This document shows, one piece after another, positions 10,801-22,360 of a stretch of DNA of 64,000 nt (position 1 is the first letter of the stretch; each line of letters opens with the position of its first letter). The DNA comes from Coccinella septempunctata (Eukaryota; Arthropoda; Insecta; Coleoptera; Coccinellidae). Below the pieces are notes generated by a model. It was given only the letters and a program-made list of their open reading frames with translations. It ran no database searches and was not told the DNA's origin. The stretch spans positions 8,130,001 through 8,194,000 of the forward strand of contig NC_058190.1 of NCBI RefSeq assembly GCF_907165205.1, given 5' to 3'. Both the position numbers and the translations under genes were made by a program.

Positions 10801-11414
10801 CCAAACGGTTTTCTACATATAATCTCTAGTTAAAACCATCAAACCATAGTTCAAATTTCATAAAATTTTAAATTTGTCGAATAAAGTGGCCTACGACAGA
10901 AAGGCACACAGCTAACTGATAACAATTGGGGTATTTTGAATCAAAATTTCATGTAGATTCAGAATATGATATAAAAATTGGACATTCCCTTGTTTCATTA
11001 CACTCGGCCCTAAATTTCTACCGATCGATCACTGTTGACTCATCCTGTATATGATGTGGCTGCATCGGGAATTTTTTTTCGAAGAGGACATTTCCTCTTT
11101 CAAAACCCGAACTGGAATTCGTGCGAAAAATCTGCTAAATCACATTTCACCAAAATCTATAACATTTTTTGTTGTTGTATAGCGCACATGCTATATTTCC
11201 TATTTCCACCGAAAGCAATAGGTTTCTTTCAGGCAGAATTTTTTCCTGAATTTACAACCTCTAAAATAGATTTCAAACAAGACTGTTTTATTTATGTTGT
11301 TAGAGATTATCTGTTCTTAAAACCACCCTAACTTCTCGCAAGATACAAATTTGCAGAGGAAAACCTCATTGTCTGAATATTTGAACTATTTATCAAAAAG
11401 TTCCAGCGAAGAAA
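7828..11414 (+). other. Intron-like AT-rich DNA downstream of the exon
   Basis: No coding exon is supported. The stretch holds (TAAA/TTTA)n at 8314-8336, the tail of a LINE copy (next entry), and an imperfect hairpin between CCTTAACATTTTTGTCTGTTGG (split by mismatches, about 10487-10508) and TCCAACAGATAAAAAAGTTA (10617-10636). GATCCGG-type sequence near 9480 may be another element edge. Otherwise nothing recognisable. Confidence 0.45.
8312..8400 (-). mobile_element. LINE 3' tail fragment
   Basis: Read on the minus strand, this gives CCACCTGTTTGTATTCCTAT followed by a TAAA-type simple repeat. The same phrase, ACCTGTTTGTATTCCTAT followed by TAAATGAA units, follows the LINE coding remnant at 17452-17703 on the plus strand. 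It is therefore a severely 5'-truncated copy of the same non-LTR retrotransposon family in opposite orientation. Confidence 0.6.
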
Positions 11415-11505
11415 ACCAGATGCGGCCCCATGGTTTCGGTCTCAATTGACCTCGTCAGAGCAACACATCTTGTTCCCCGATGGAAAAACGTTTGGAATAG
11501 ATGGA
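11415..11505 (+). repeat. Short dispersed repeat shared with the LINE RNase H locus
   Basis: CATGGTTTCGGTCTCA and TCAGAGCAACA, then GATGGA and AACGTTTGGAAT occur here in that order and again, reverse complemented, at about 61300-61385, next to the minus-strand RNase H relic. It is probably the 3' region of the same retroelement family or an element inserted in it. Confidence 0.6.
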
Positions 11506-11639
11506 CTCTTTCATTCATTGCCTCCCTGTTAAGGAATAATCCTTCTCACCATTGTTTCTATTGAAATTTTCTGACAAGGAATCATCTCCTGCATTTTAGC
11601 AGCACCCTTTATAGGCAAATTATTATGAATCTACAGGAT

Positions 11640-12110
11640 AATCAATTTATTCGCATTCAATCTTCACGTCCCACCTCATTCGAGAATGTAGAAAATGTTT
11701 CTCCTTTTTTCGTTACAACAATGTTGCATACGACTACTTTTAATCTTTGATGGATAATGATCGTGGCAAAATGAAGCGAAACATGTCTCTCTCATCTTTT
11801 ATCCGTCCAATTATCGACACGCAAAAATGTTAATGCATGCGTGAAATATGCGCCACTGTCTCCGCTCTTTCCCGCAAAAATGATAGCGATATTTCATAAA
11901 ACTGCTTACGACTCGCTGTCTCTGTCTGATTGCCAATTAGTTATTGATAAATAACCGCGACGAAGGTTTATAGTTGGGCTGGATTATTTTAATGAAAACA
12001 ACCAGGTGCGAGCGTTATAAATAATATATAAACAAGCATTTATTTATCTATTGCGGCCGATCCAGATCATTCGATTTCGTTCACAGGATTAACGAGATCT
12101 TATTATTTTA
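11640..12110. promoter_or_regulatory. Possible non-coding regulatory block
   Basis: The stretch lacks the repeat families that fill the rest of the window. It contains an AT-rich core with ATAAACAAGCATTTATTTAT (12027-12046), which has a forkhead-like ATAAACA word, near GC-richer words such as GCGGCCGATC and CTTACGACTCGCTG. This is only a composition-based suspicion; I cannot test conservation here. Confidence 0.2.
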
Positions 12111-12378
12111 CTAGTGAGTATCTTGTGTAGGTATATGATATGAGCAACTGGGAGTCGCTTAATATGCTCAGATTTTCGTTCATGTTCACTTCTCATTGCA
12201 CAGGGTATCTCATGTTCGATGGGGATCTGAGAAACTGGAGCTGAAGAGCTGGAGCAACTTGTGCTTGTTGGAAAAAACTGAGTTTTGAGGTTTTTGTCAT
12301 GGCTGACTATGACATTGATAACTAAACAACCGATATGTTCAATTAATTTTTAATTAACGTAGGAGGAACATTTATGTA

Positions 12379-12733
12379 CAGGGTCAGTCTCTGACTCGAA
12401 CAATTATTTTTAAAAGTAGATTCTTGAATTTTTTGAGGTCAAAAGAAAAACTTTTTTCCGATTCGGCCATGATGAAAAGCCATTTTAAGTTTTCACGTTG
12501 AGCTATGCCACCCCTGGAAAAACAAAATTACTTTAAGAATAACAAGCTACATCTACACATCTGGGGATCTTTTAAAAAGAGTTGCATTCGGTCAAAGTAT
12601 CCAATTTTTCAATTACACAATTATTTTTGATTTCGAACATCACATTACTCGAAAACGGCGCATTCTACGAGAAAATATGATGAATGTGAATGATTACTGT
12701 TAAAATATTTTCACGAGGGAAAGACTAACCCTC
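12379..12733 (+). mobile_element. Family A element, internally deleted (355 bp)
   Basis: The left end is TA-CAGGGTCAGTCTCTGACTCG and the right end is the reverse complement type, GGGAAAGACTAACCCTC-TA, with TA on both sides. Subterminal words (AAAAGTAGATTCTTGA; ACTGTTAAAATATTTT) match the fuller family A element at 19837-20514. Compared with that copy about half the interior is missing or diverged. It has no coding capacity. Confidence 0.75.
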
Positions 12734-12910
12734 TATATTTTATTAGAATCTATATCTAGAAGGTTAGAAATTTTCATGCAAAAACTTAATATCTCGAAAT
12801 TATTTACATTGGAATGAAGCCCTACTTGAGTAAATTTAATTCAACTGTGTCCGTAAAAAATTAAGTAGATCCTTTGGTCTGGTTTTTCCCATCGGCATGT
12901 TCCTCATTTG

Positions 12911-14272
12911 AAATAAACTGCTCCACATGAGTTAGGGATATTGACTTAAATTGCAAAAAAATATACATAGTTGAAATAAGATTTTTGTGATGAAAATTTA
13001 TATTAATATGATTTCAAGTAGCGAATTAATTTTATCCTGTAGGTCTGTATCGTATACAGGGTGGTTAAGAACAATCGAGTGAAATAACGAAATTTTATTC
13101 CCAGAGAATTCAAGCATTTTAAGACTATCAATACAATGTATGGCCTCCACGGGCATCAATAACAGCTTGACATCTTCTTCGCATACTACACACGAGGTTG
13201 AACATTTCTTGAGGAATTTGGTTCCATAAACGGGGCAGAAGCTCTCTCAGATCATTTGAGGAATCTGGGGTAGGTTGATGATCATCTAATCTACTTTAGA
13301 GCATATCCCATGCAGGTTCTATGCAATTCAAATCTGGTGAGTGCGGAGGTATTGGTAAATGTGGAATACCAAGCACTCGCGCTCATTTTCATCTAAGACT
13401 GCACGGTGCGGTCTAGCGTTATCGTCTAGAAATTGAAAAGTTTCACCAATAGCAGCGTGAGAATTTGGCACAACATTGTCAATGACATGCTCCCTATAGT
13501 GTAAGGCGGTCATATTCCCAGGACAAATGTGTAGATCTGTGCGCCCATCGAAACATATCCAGGCCCATACCATAACACTACCCCCTCGGAATGGATGGAC
13601 TTCTTGGACATAGGGACGATTACGGGGTATGCGTGGGATTGTCCATACCCTTATTCTTCGAGAATGTGAAAATGGACATCTAGAACCTAGATTCACCACT
13701 CCCAAACGTCGTCTGATGGTTTCGATGGAAACTTGGACCCCATCTGCATTTTGAAGAGTATTCCGTAGCATTCTACACGTAGATATAGGGTTTCTTTTCG
13801 CCGAAATGCTGATGAAACGATCCTGAGTAGGTCGTCCACCAAGCCTTGGTCTTTCCAACACGGAACCTGTCTCCCTGAACCTATTCCGAAGTGGAGATAT
13901 CACACTTTGGCTGACTTGGAGCCTTTCCGCTACAACAATCTGAGTTAGGCCACCCTGTAGCATTCAGATAGCCCTATTAGCCTCAGCGTTTGTTAATTTA
14001 CGTCTTGGCATTTTCAGAAAAAGCATTTCAAATGGAAGCCGTTGATAAACTGACTTCATTTCAAAATAAGAACATTGATGAAGCATATGCAAAGAACCAA
14101 ACTTCAAAAAAAAAGGCGACCAGATTGGCGAAATGTCTCATACTGATTTTTATTGGATCGATTCAAGTTGTTATTGAGTTTTAAATGATTTTACAGCGAT
14201 TTTCTCGAAGATTACATACTTTTAAAAACGACTGAATACGATATCCCTAACTCTTGTGGAGCAGATTATTTT
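12911..14272 (-). mobile_element. 1.36-kb inverted-repeat-bounded element holding a Tc1-like transposase relic
   Basis: An outer inverted repeat frames the region: AAATAAACTGCTCCACATGA and GTTAGGGATA at 12911-12940 against TATCCCTAACTCTTGTGGAG and CAGATTATTTT at 14242-14272, with only a few mismatches over 30 bp. The length of about 1.36 kb fits a complete Tc1-type transposon with its gene on the minus strand. A second possible terminus, TA-CAGGGTGGTTAAG at 13057, lies inside on the left. The second copy of this transposase, at 63.34 kb, shares the 5' leader back to about 63125 but not the outer repeat, so the true ends need comparison with other copies. Confidence 0.7.
13128..14011 (-). pseudogene. 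Tc1-like transposase pseudogene
   Basis: The start is ATG at 14009-14011 (MPRRKLTNAEANRAI) and the family-typical C-terminus, MRRRCQAVIDARGGHTLY, ends at the stop complementary to 13128-13130. The N-terminal part has the paired helix-turn-helix region (VVAERLQVSQSVIS) and an RPRLGGRPT linker. Compared with the open copy at 63344-64000, about 40 codons are missing after LGSR, removing the segment around the first catalytic aspartate. The second catalytic aspartate is visible in FLDDNARPHRA. After this the frame shifts, and in the new frame the third acidic residue appears in NCIEPAWDML, followed by an in-frame stop. The protein is therefore non-functional through deletion, frameshift and nonsense changes. 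It would have bound its own terminal repeats and cut and pasted the element in the nucleus. Confidence 0.88.
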
Positions 14273-15190
14273 CGGCGTAATTTGCACAAATTAGGCACAA
14301 ACAACTAACTTAATCGTTCATAGTATGCTTATAGTTAAACTTGGTCCTACTTATTCGAAAGACATTGAATAAATCCATAAACGAGTCCTCATTTTTGATG
14401 ATCGTAACTCTTCAACGAAATTTTCCAGACAACTCCATGGAATTTTTTCGTATTTATTATTTTAGGGTTCTGAACCTATATCCAAATTTATTTCCTTTAA
14501 TCCTGGGACACACTGTATATTCTGAATCGAATAAATATGGGACTGGAATATGTAAAAAAATAGGATTTATCTTTGGAAAATTTGAAGGTGCGATTATTCC
14601 ACTGAAGTGGGGAAATGAAAAAATTCTTCCACTACGCCACTGAATTCTTCAAAAATTAGTGCATTATATTTATGGTCTCGTCACATAATGCCTCAAGTAC
14701 TAAAGTAATACCTCTATGCGACTGCGCAAAGAAGTGATATAAAACTTTGACACTGTTACAATTACAGAACACATCAGTAGTGGAGGAGTTCTGTGACGAA
14801 ACAGTAAATATAATGCACGAAACACGAAAAAACTCTCGAATAATGTCAGAATTTACCTTGAATATTCAATATAAATTGTCTTCCATATCACTTGGATTTG
14901 AAAGCCGCTGAACTGTAAAATGATTAAAGCAACCGAAAGGCGCAAATATAATTTGAAAAAAATACGTTTTCGTTGTAAGAGTGTAGTCGAATATTTACAA
15001 GGTTGGCAAACGTTTCTGAACTCGTCCATTCAATCCCAACGAATGTCAGTTTTCACTTTTAGTTCGATAATTTTTCTCTTCGGTTCGGCCAAGTTTCAAC
15101 TGGCGAAGAATCAGAAAATTCCGAGCGATAAAGGAGCGCAAAGAATTCCATTACGAGCCGACCAGTGCGAAAGCCCTCTCCGTTGACCGT
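14273..15190. other. Non-coding stretch
   Basis: Frames of 88 to 100 codons exist on the plus strand (14341-14643, 14920-15186) but their translations lack any recognisable domain and are rich in chance-type hydrophobic runs. ACACTGTATATTC at 14511 is a possible stray element end. Confidence 0.4.
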
Positions 15191-15528
15191 GTCAAGTTAG
15201 ATGGTGCAGATTCAATTTGTCACAGCGCATAATGACATTAGTCGAATAATTCCCGATCCGCCATACCACCAGTCGTTCGTCTGCATTATAGCTAATAAGA
15301 TCCTATTCTGCGTCCATGTATGAAAAATTGCGCAATTATTCTCGTTATCCGAACGAACCAAAGTGAACAGTATCAATAAAAAAAGAGCGCCCCCCGTCCT
15401 TCCGTCCGCGGTAGAACTCGTTTGAGCAATGACCTATGCGGAGCAGGTGCAATTCACGTAACCCAATGACGGATCGTCGTCGTCGTTTTGTAGCTCAGAG
15501 GAGCCTCGATGCTGTTCTAGATGCTCAG
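15190..15528 (+). promoter_or_regulatory. Possible promoter with a short first coding exon
   Basis: GC content rises from about 15070 and is highest at 15390-15520. A plus-strand frame starting ATG at 15436, with a second ATG at 15469, reads MTDRRRRFVAQRSLDAVLDA and meets a donor-like CAG|GTGATAC at 15528, in phase 0. A short upstream frame starts at 15430. No repeat family covers this place. The exon call rests only on composition, one donor and an arginine-rich start, so it may be wrong; its phase does not link directly to the exon at 7671-7827, which lies upstream anyway. Confidence 0.27.
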
Positions 15529-16547
15529 GTGATACACTTGCTTTCTACAGAACGGGAAAATCTGGTCGGGACTATTTCAGCCGATCGAATTTTCAACAAA
15601 TACCGATGTCAACCGCGATTCATTAGGTACATATCAGAAATAATGGAATATTATAGACTGAATGGAGTGATTCAAGTCATTTGGTTATCGTCCATACTCA
15701 TACTTATCGGTGTTTACCAATTTGGTGAGCACCGAGAGGGAGAAGTAAAGTAAAGTTCAACTAATTTAAAGGGTTAGGAAAATGCGATCTGTGAACAAAC
15801 CGCTGCGAAAAATGCCAAACGAAAGACAAATAACCTATAATAATAATAATCTATTAATACGGATGGAATAGCCCTTTCCATTAAAACAGTGACCGGTATG
15901 TTGACTCATGGTCAACATAAGAAAGAGAGATCCGAGAGAGTAATGAACCTACTAAGGGTGAAAGTCAATTATCATTAGGTACTTGAATCCTTTGAGGAAG
16001 TTTTCGAATACGACTATCTTGTGAAGGTTTTCACTATTTATGTGAGAAATATCGTTCCAAAGATATTAAAGGACAAAAGTTATCAGACTTTAGGAACTAT
16101 ATATTTACAACTATTCACATAGCGACGATTCGAGAATATTTCTTCTCTTCTTCAGGCTGAAATTACAACATTGGTATGAACAGTATATAAAAATAAATAT
16201 TCGGACAATACAATAAATAATTACAAGAAACCAGCAGAGTGACAAATAAATGAAAAACGCAAAATTACGAATGAAATCACTGAAATTACATAGACAAATA
16301 ACAATGATAACAAATATTCGAACGAAAAGTCCACCAATTCACCTTATGGATAATTCATTAAAAATCATTTGAGAAAATCAAATTCGTAAAAAAGTTCGAT
16401 AAAAGATTCATCTCGGGCTCTATAAAATCTCTTGACTCATAGGTAGACAAGGGTTAATTCATGAATGCGAGAACAATGAAAATCCCACATACACGGTCGG
16501 AATGTGTGCGTCCACAAAAACTATTTATTTCATTTCTTTAATCAAAT
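15529..16547. other. AT-rich non-coding stretch
   Basis: No protein motif or complete element is recognised. It may contain the decayed upstream part of the retroelement fragment that begins at 16548, but no reverse-transcriptase motif can be read. Confidence 0.4.
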
Positions 16548-16883
16548 TTGGAAAATGAAGGACATCTCTTTGGCTTTGATAATGCGAGGATTCTAACTAA
16601 AGAGAACAATTGGTTTAAACGTGGGTTCAAGGAGATGTTGTTCATAAAGAAACACCCCAATTCTGTGAACTCAAGGTCTGATATCGGTTCACTTAACATT
16701 GCCTATGCGAATTTGATTAAAGAAGTTCATATTCCAGAAAATAATAGGAACTCTCTTTTAACAGCCGATTCAGGAATTTTTTTCATAAATACTAGCACAA
16801 ATGACATTTATAGATTTGGAATTGCTTATTCGAATCATGTTTCGACAAAGAATCTTCAAAATTTTCACTTTTATTTTGATTAA
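16548..16883 (+). pseudogene. Penelope-like retroelement fragment, GIY-YIG C-terminal flank
   Basis: The readable core is GHLFGFDNARILTKENNWFK followed by RGFKEMLFIKKHPNSVN and a segment with D and Y near the end. The pattern H-x-F-x-(F/W)-D/E-N-x-(K/R)-IL...R-x-x-x-E-M-x-F-I...N is the signature found after the GIY-YIG nuclease centre at the C-terminus of Penelope-like elements and related insect retroelement proteins. The catalytic Tyr and Arg of the nuclease itself would lie upstream, where the frame is closed. The frame is opened by TTG, so no true start exists. It is a 5'-truncated relic; the sequence after about residue 60 is uncertain. Confidence 0.5.
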
Positions 16884-17400
16884 AAAATATACGGGGTATT
16901 CACACAAGAGTTTCGAATTTCAATTTGAGTGTTCATCAACAATATTTTCAAAGTTACTAGACCAGTAAATAATGACTCATAAACCACAAGTGATTAATGC
17001 ATGTTTAATACATATTCAGTTAATAATAACTTATTAATCACAAGTGATCAATGGATATCATAATGCTTGGAAACGCATAAATTATGGCGACTTTATGGAT
17101 CAATCGTGGATAAAATGTTTTTGAATACATTGAATAAAATTGAATTACTTCCTACAAGCAGAAGGTGAACGATTTCAACATTCAATAATTCAATTATTCA
17201 ATGTATTTCCCAAAAAGCTTTTTGAACCGCATCGGACGCCTAACACAATTTTTTCAGTACACAATTTATAAACACTCAAAATCTTTCGAGATGATATACC
17301 ATTTGACCCTTTGAGATGAAAGTTTTTTCACAAAAAAAAAAGTTTGATATAGTGAAAATCAACTTAAGCGAATACTATATTTGATAGAAACCGAGCTAGT
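16884..17400. other. AT-rich non-coding stretch
   Basis: Nothing recognisable apart from an imperfect direct echo of 'AATAACTTATTAATCACAAG' type words at 16985-17055. Confidence 0.4.
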
Positions 17401-17429
17401 CGTAATACATCATTTGCTTCAATTGAGAT

Positions 17430-17830
17430 ACAAATTATAAAATACTTTCTCGTGAAAAGATTAAGATCAAGGGAACCCTTTGCTGTACCTTTCAGTCGTT
17501 TGAACGTAACTCAAAATTCGCTAATTTGTAGATTTTTCACGACGTTAAACTCGGAGTCTAGCAATGCTGATCCCTTTAATACGTCTATTCCTCAATTTAA
17601 GAAAATGCTGAAACAAAAGCTATATCGCAGGATGCTGTTTCATGAGCGCTTCTCATATGATATAATTAAAGAAAAATGTTCAGTTTGCACAATGTTATTT
17701 TGAAACTATTGTGATTTCAAATTTTTATCTGATTGTATGATTTTCTTTCCATGTAATTTGTGATTACTGTTTTTTGAGTTGGAACACCTGTTTGTATTCC
17801 TATCTTCCATAAATGAATAAATAAATGAAT
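17430..17830 (+). pseudogene. LINE (non-LTR retrotransposon) 3' end with C-terminus of reverse-transcriptase ORF
   Basis: The frame from about 17430 to the stop at 17701-17703 encodes the last residues of a LINE ORF2. The telling run is RLRSREPFAVPFSRLNVTQN with SLICRFFTTLNS and FNTSIPQFKKMLKQKL. In LINE proteins this R-x-R-x-x-(F/L)-x-(V/I)-PF-x-R-x-N motif, followed by a hydrophobic NxL and a final basic helix, lies after the reverse transcriptase. The 3' untranslated part ends ACCTGTTTGTATTCCTAT and then a TAAATGAA-type tail at 17808-17830. The copy is truncated 5' of this point. A CR1/Jockey-like clade is likely but not certain. Confidence 0.65.
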
Positions 17831-19834
17831 AAGTGTAGCTATTCCGAAATAAATATGAAGTTTCTCAATTATTCATATTCAAAATTGAAAATTACAAAAT
17901 AGCATAAGAACTAATCCATCGCAGCTCATGAATCCTCTTGTTAGGGAATGAATAAAACCCTCTAAACAAATAAATCTTTCTACAGGTCCTGATTAGCACA
18001 TATAGGTAGGTACTCACGTTTTCTTGCATGAACAAATTTTTTATATTTGAATAATGTTCATATTGGTCATACAGGAACGGATGAAATATGAAATACTGCT
18101 TCTGGTATTTGTATATGATCGCTTTTACAGCAAGCGGAGCAACAATCATGATACAGTTTCTGAGAAATTTTTTTCATTTTAGGAACAGTATTCTAGAGTT
18201 CGATGTAACGTGTGTAACCTTCTCAATATACAAACATATATTTACTTGTAGTCCAGTGCGGAATATCGACTTTATAAAAAATGATACAGCCGGGAATATG
18301 TAAGATAAATCATCTGTAATCTCTCTAGACTCTGCTCCTTTTCTATTGGGTGGAATTGCTAAAAATCCCTTTACTGCTACTTTTGTTTCCTCCTTCGCCT
18401 TCCACATTGAAATCCTTCACAGCTATTAACAATATACATAGACGCAGAGCAACACCAATAGAAAACCTGAAAGGATGAGGATTTAATAGATGATAGCGGG
18501 TTCGTATATAAATTAGCCAGAGGCTTAGTTTTTATACGCAGTTCAACAACCTGGCTCCATACGCTATCCCTTAGGCAAACTACGTTAACCGTATCTTTTC
18601 TACTGACTTTTCGATTCGCCTTTTTGCATTGTGTGCTATCATTACAGGTTTAACTGATCTATGAGCGGAATATTTGTGAAGCCCATGACATCGAATTATA
18701 TGTAATTTAGGTAAATGGTTTAGAATTAGTCTATTAAGAGAAAAAGTTGAATTATTGATTAAGCCACGGGAGTACTTTTTTACGTATGAGCTCGGGGGCA
18801 TTTCAATTTGACTAGAACACATGAATTATCTACACATTGTGATGGAAATTCATGAGAGAACGAGATGTAGTGCATCCTGAAATTTTTGATTGTATTATTG
18901 GATGCAACATATGTTGAGCGTTGCTCGAAATGAAGCACTTCGATTTCAATGACACACTTTTTTAACTCACCTAGCACCTTTTGAAATCGCTTCGCATTTC
19001 TACTGAAGATGACTTCTTTATCTTGAATATTTCATGCTCGATATGGTACTGCTTTCCTTACTTATTTTTATTTAACGTTTTGTTTGACAAAAATTATGAT
19101 CAAATAATACCTGTTGTTATTTCAGTCTCAAAATACCTGAATTATTTCTTTGAGTTGAATAATATTCCATCATTTTCGAATTAGTTGATGTTTGTTGAAT
19201 ATTTTTTCAACGACAAGAATAAAAATCAATGATACTTCTGTTACACATGATTTGATAGACCCTTTGAGAGTAGGTAGTCATGAAAATTGTGATATCCAGT
19301 CAATAAAATTATCCATCACGTAATTTTCTCATTTTCTCATATCAAAAGGCGCTCAATTTAAATACCTATTAATCGACCTCCATGCATACTTACAAAAAAA
19401 ACAGTGTTTGATTTCCTGAATTCAGAGACTCGCACTGTACAGCATATATAACGTGATTAAAAACGAGAGTGGTATAACTATCCGTAATTTTATGATTAAG
19501 CAGGCTAAACAAGCTGAACAATTGTTGGCGATTCAGGTTGGGAAAGTCTTTTTTACAAAAATAGGAAAAACTCCATAATTGTGTCAGTAGTAACATTGAA
19601 ATTGAAAACCAGCGGATTTTTAGATGAGAAATTAAAATATTTAACTCGTTTAAATGAGGGGCAAATTTCCTGTATGCATTTTATCCATTTTTCGAAAATA
19701 AAAAAAAATGGTGCCACTACCTTCAAATATTGTATAATAATTCTATAATTTTACACAGAAAAAACGCACCCTTTAGACAATCATTGTGTTGTATGTCAAT
19801 ATGCAGTGGACAAACCGAGAGCACGTTGCACCTA
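17831..19834. other. AT-rich stretch without a recognised gene
   Basis: Several frames of 65 to 85 codons occur on both strands, and none shows a recognisable domain or convincing splice sites. No terminal repeats or arrays were found. Likely host intron or intergenic DNA. Confidence 0.45.
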
Positions 19835-19836
19835 TA

Positions 19837-20514
19837 CAGGGTGAGTCTTTGACTCGTACAAATATTTTAACAGTAGATTTTTGAGGTGAAAATAAACACT
19901 TTTTTCTTCACCATTTTTTCCGAATCGGCTAGATTCAAAAGATAGAGACTCATGAAAAACCATAAAAAAATATTATTTTTACTTCTATCTCACAAACGGA
20001 TTCATCGAATGATATGAATTTCGGAATATAGTTTTTCATTTATTTAATGAATCTTTTTTGAACACGAGAAATCACCCACGTCTTTCAGTTGTCTCATTAT
20101 GACCATTACGTACCATAAAAATATCAAAAATTCAAAGAACCCAACTCTTGAAACTAAGTTGGACGTTATCTAATGAATAGTTGAATGTTTTGTAAAATAA
20201 AAGTATCCTTCATATTTTCTCGAATAATGCCCTGTTTTCTAGAAATATAATGTTCAAAAATCAAAAAGTATCTGTGAAATTTGAAAAATTGGGTACTTTG
20301 GCGGAATACAACTCTCTTCAAAAAATCCACAGATATGAAGTGTCACAGATTAAGCTAATTATTCTGAAGGTAATTTTGTTCAGCTCATTATGAAAACTTA
20401 AAATGGCTATATCTTTTCAAAAGAAAACGGAAAAAATGGTATAGGAAAAAGGTCTTTCTTTTGACCTCAAGAATCTAATGTTAAAATATTTGAACGAGTG
20501 AAAGACTCACCCTG
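19837..20514 (+). mobile_element. Family A foldback-type MITE, best complete copy (678 bp)
   Basis: The element starts CAGGGTGAGTCTTTGACTCG and ends GAAAGACTCACCCTG, with TA at 19835-19836 and 20515-20516. About 45 bp at each end are inverted repeats (left TACAAATATTTTAACAG, right TTAAAATATTTGAACGAG). Subterminal words include CATTTTTTCCGAATCGGCTA on the left and AAGAAAACGGAAAAAATGG on the right, again inverted. There is no coding capacity. The TA target and terminal motif point to mobilisation by a Tc1/mariner-type transposase. Copies or pieces lie at 12.4, 29.7, 31.7-32.1, 36.8 and 52.9-55.1 kb. Confidence 0.88.
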
Positions 20515-21309
20515 TATAGTGAACTAACAAACATTTGATTCTCGTCGCCAGTTGCTGGCATAGATGGAGCCAATTTTTTTACACAATCATGACCAAAATG
20601 TCCGGATTGACCAAGGTTGTAGAAAATAATTATATCGATGAAAGTGACTTTTGCGTTTTGTGATTGTTATAATGATGAGAAGCAAGCTGAACCACCGTAT
20701 ATAATATGTTAAACTTTGCATTGTTACTACCCAATGCGAAATGCACTTTGTCACAATTGTTCCAAAATTTGTTACTAAGAATTTGAAAAATAGATTTTCT
20801 GCATTTAGGTAGGTGCAATGTTCACATGGGTTTTTTCTGCATTTTTTGAGGAAACTCGTTTTTGGATAAATCAACTTAAAAACACGAAAAACATTTTCTT
20901 CATTTGTGAAAATTACAAATAATGGACAAAATGCATATGGAAAGTCTGTTCCTCAAATAAAGCCCATATGGGGCGTTAGATGTATAAATAACATGAAGCA
21001 TGAAGTAAACATGTTGTATTTTTTATCTGTAAAAATGAAACAAAGCTAAATGAGGATAGATGAGATAGAAGACATGCTTTGTTTCAGTTGTTTGTCAAAG
21101 AATGTATTCTTATCTGCTCAATATCACAATTCTCAACCATTATCAAGATATTTGCTTCAAAGTTTTAATTCATTTATTAGAATTGCAATTTATGCTTGCA
21201 AAAACTGAGTTGGGCGAAATGGCTTCCGTTTTTTCTTTGATATTAAGGTTTTTATCGTGTAGTATTCGTCACTTTCTGATTCAGTTTATTAACATTTATG
21301 GTTAGAGTC
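20515..21309. other. AT-rich non-coding stretch
   Basis: A minus-strand frame at 20587-20874 and a plus-strand frame at 21102-21305 have no recognisable motif. Nothing else is seen. Confidence 0.4.
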
Positions 21310-22360
21310 ATTCGGGATAACTGAGCGCAGTGGGTAAGTGTGCGCAGTGCGTATATCTCGACTATCCGTCTGTTCCGATATTCCTGAATAGTACTGTCAG
21401 TATTTCAGAAACGATGCCTATTGGCCCAGTCGTTCGAGTTCTATTGTTATTCGATTGCGGGCCAGTACTAACAGCAATATCGGAACAGACCCTATGCAAT
21501 GTATGAAAGAGGGGTTCATTTGGGTGAAGCAAGGGCGCAGAATCGCCAAATTAGTTTTTCATAGGAGTGCGCCGTGAGACGTTTCGTTAACTTTTTATTT
21601 GCAATCCATCAAATTCACTAGTTTTCTTGTTAATTTTCAGCATCTCTGCAAATTCTGCCAGGTCCAAGTTCCGAGTCCGACAATGTTAAACAATATTTTA
21701 TTCGATCATGGGCATATTAATCTAAATATATAATAAAAAATTTTAGGTTCTGTTAGCTGCTCAACTCTATAAGAACGTCAATTCAAATTTTGGCTTACTG
21801 GGGAAAGTGTGCGCGGGTAAGTGTGCGCATAGATTCATTATATGGGCATTAGTTCAGTGAGGAATAAATTATGACATTGTTGATTTTCTTGGTTGAGACT
21901 CGATCAATATTGTCCTATTTGTTCGTAAAAATATGAAGAGCCACCAACAGGGGAATGTATCAAGTGTTGTGTTCACCAGGAATTGTGGCACGAACAATAA
22001 TGTAGTGCTTATAAAAAGGCGCTTCTGTATTGATAATAAACAGCATTTCTCTAATATTGTAACATTTTGATGACATTATTTTGAAATTTGTTTTGATTGT
22101 AAGGTTCACTAAGCACTGCGTTCACTTACCCCGTGAGGGTGCGCACACTTAACCGCAATACGGGGCATGTGAACGCACTCCGACTTTCACCATTAAATTT
22201 CTTTTTGCGGAAAGAAAACGTTTTTGTTTGTCGGCTTTTTGATGTTTTTTTATAGATTAGAAAATTCTATATCTTATGAATATGTTTTAATTTTCCTAGC
22301 TTCAACATTTGAAACAGGGTATGGCTTGAAAGGCAAAAGTGCGCACAGTTGCCCCGAATC
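21310..22360. mobile_element. 1.05-kb element with GTGCGCA motifs and inverted ends
   Basis: The left end ATTCGGGATAACTGAGCGCA (21310) pairs with the right end, whose reverse complement is GATTCGGGGCAACTGTGCGC (22361-22342). Inside each end the words TAAGTGTGCGCA, GTGCGCGGGTAAGTGTGCGC (21807-21826) and GTGCGCACACTTAACC (22140) recur in both orientations. A separate hairpin lies at about 21370-21490 (TCTGTTCCGATATT against AATATCGGAACAGA). No transposase is encoded, so it would be non-autonomous. Superfamily is unknown to me; target duplication could not be read clearly. Confidence 0.6.
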
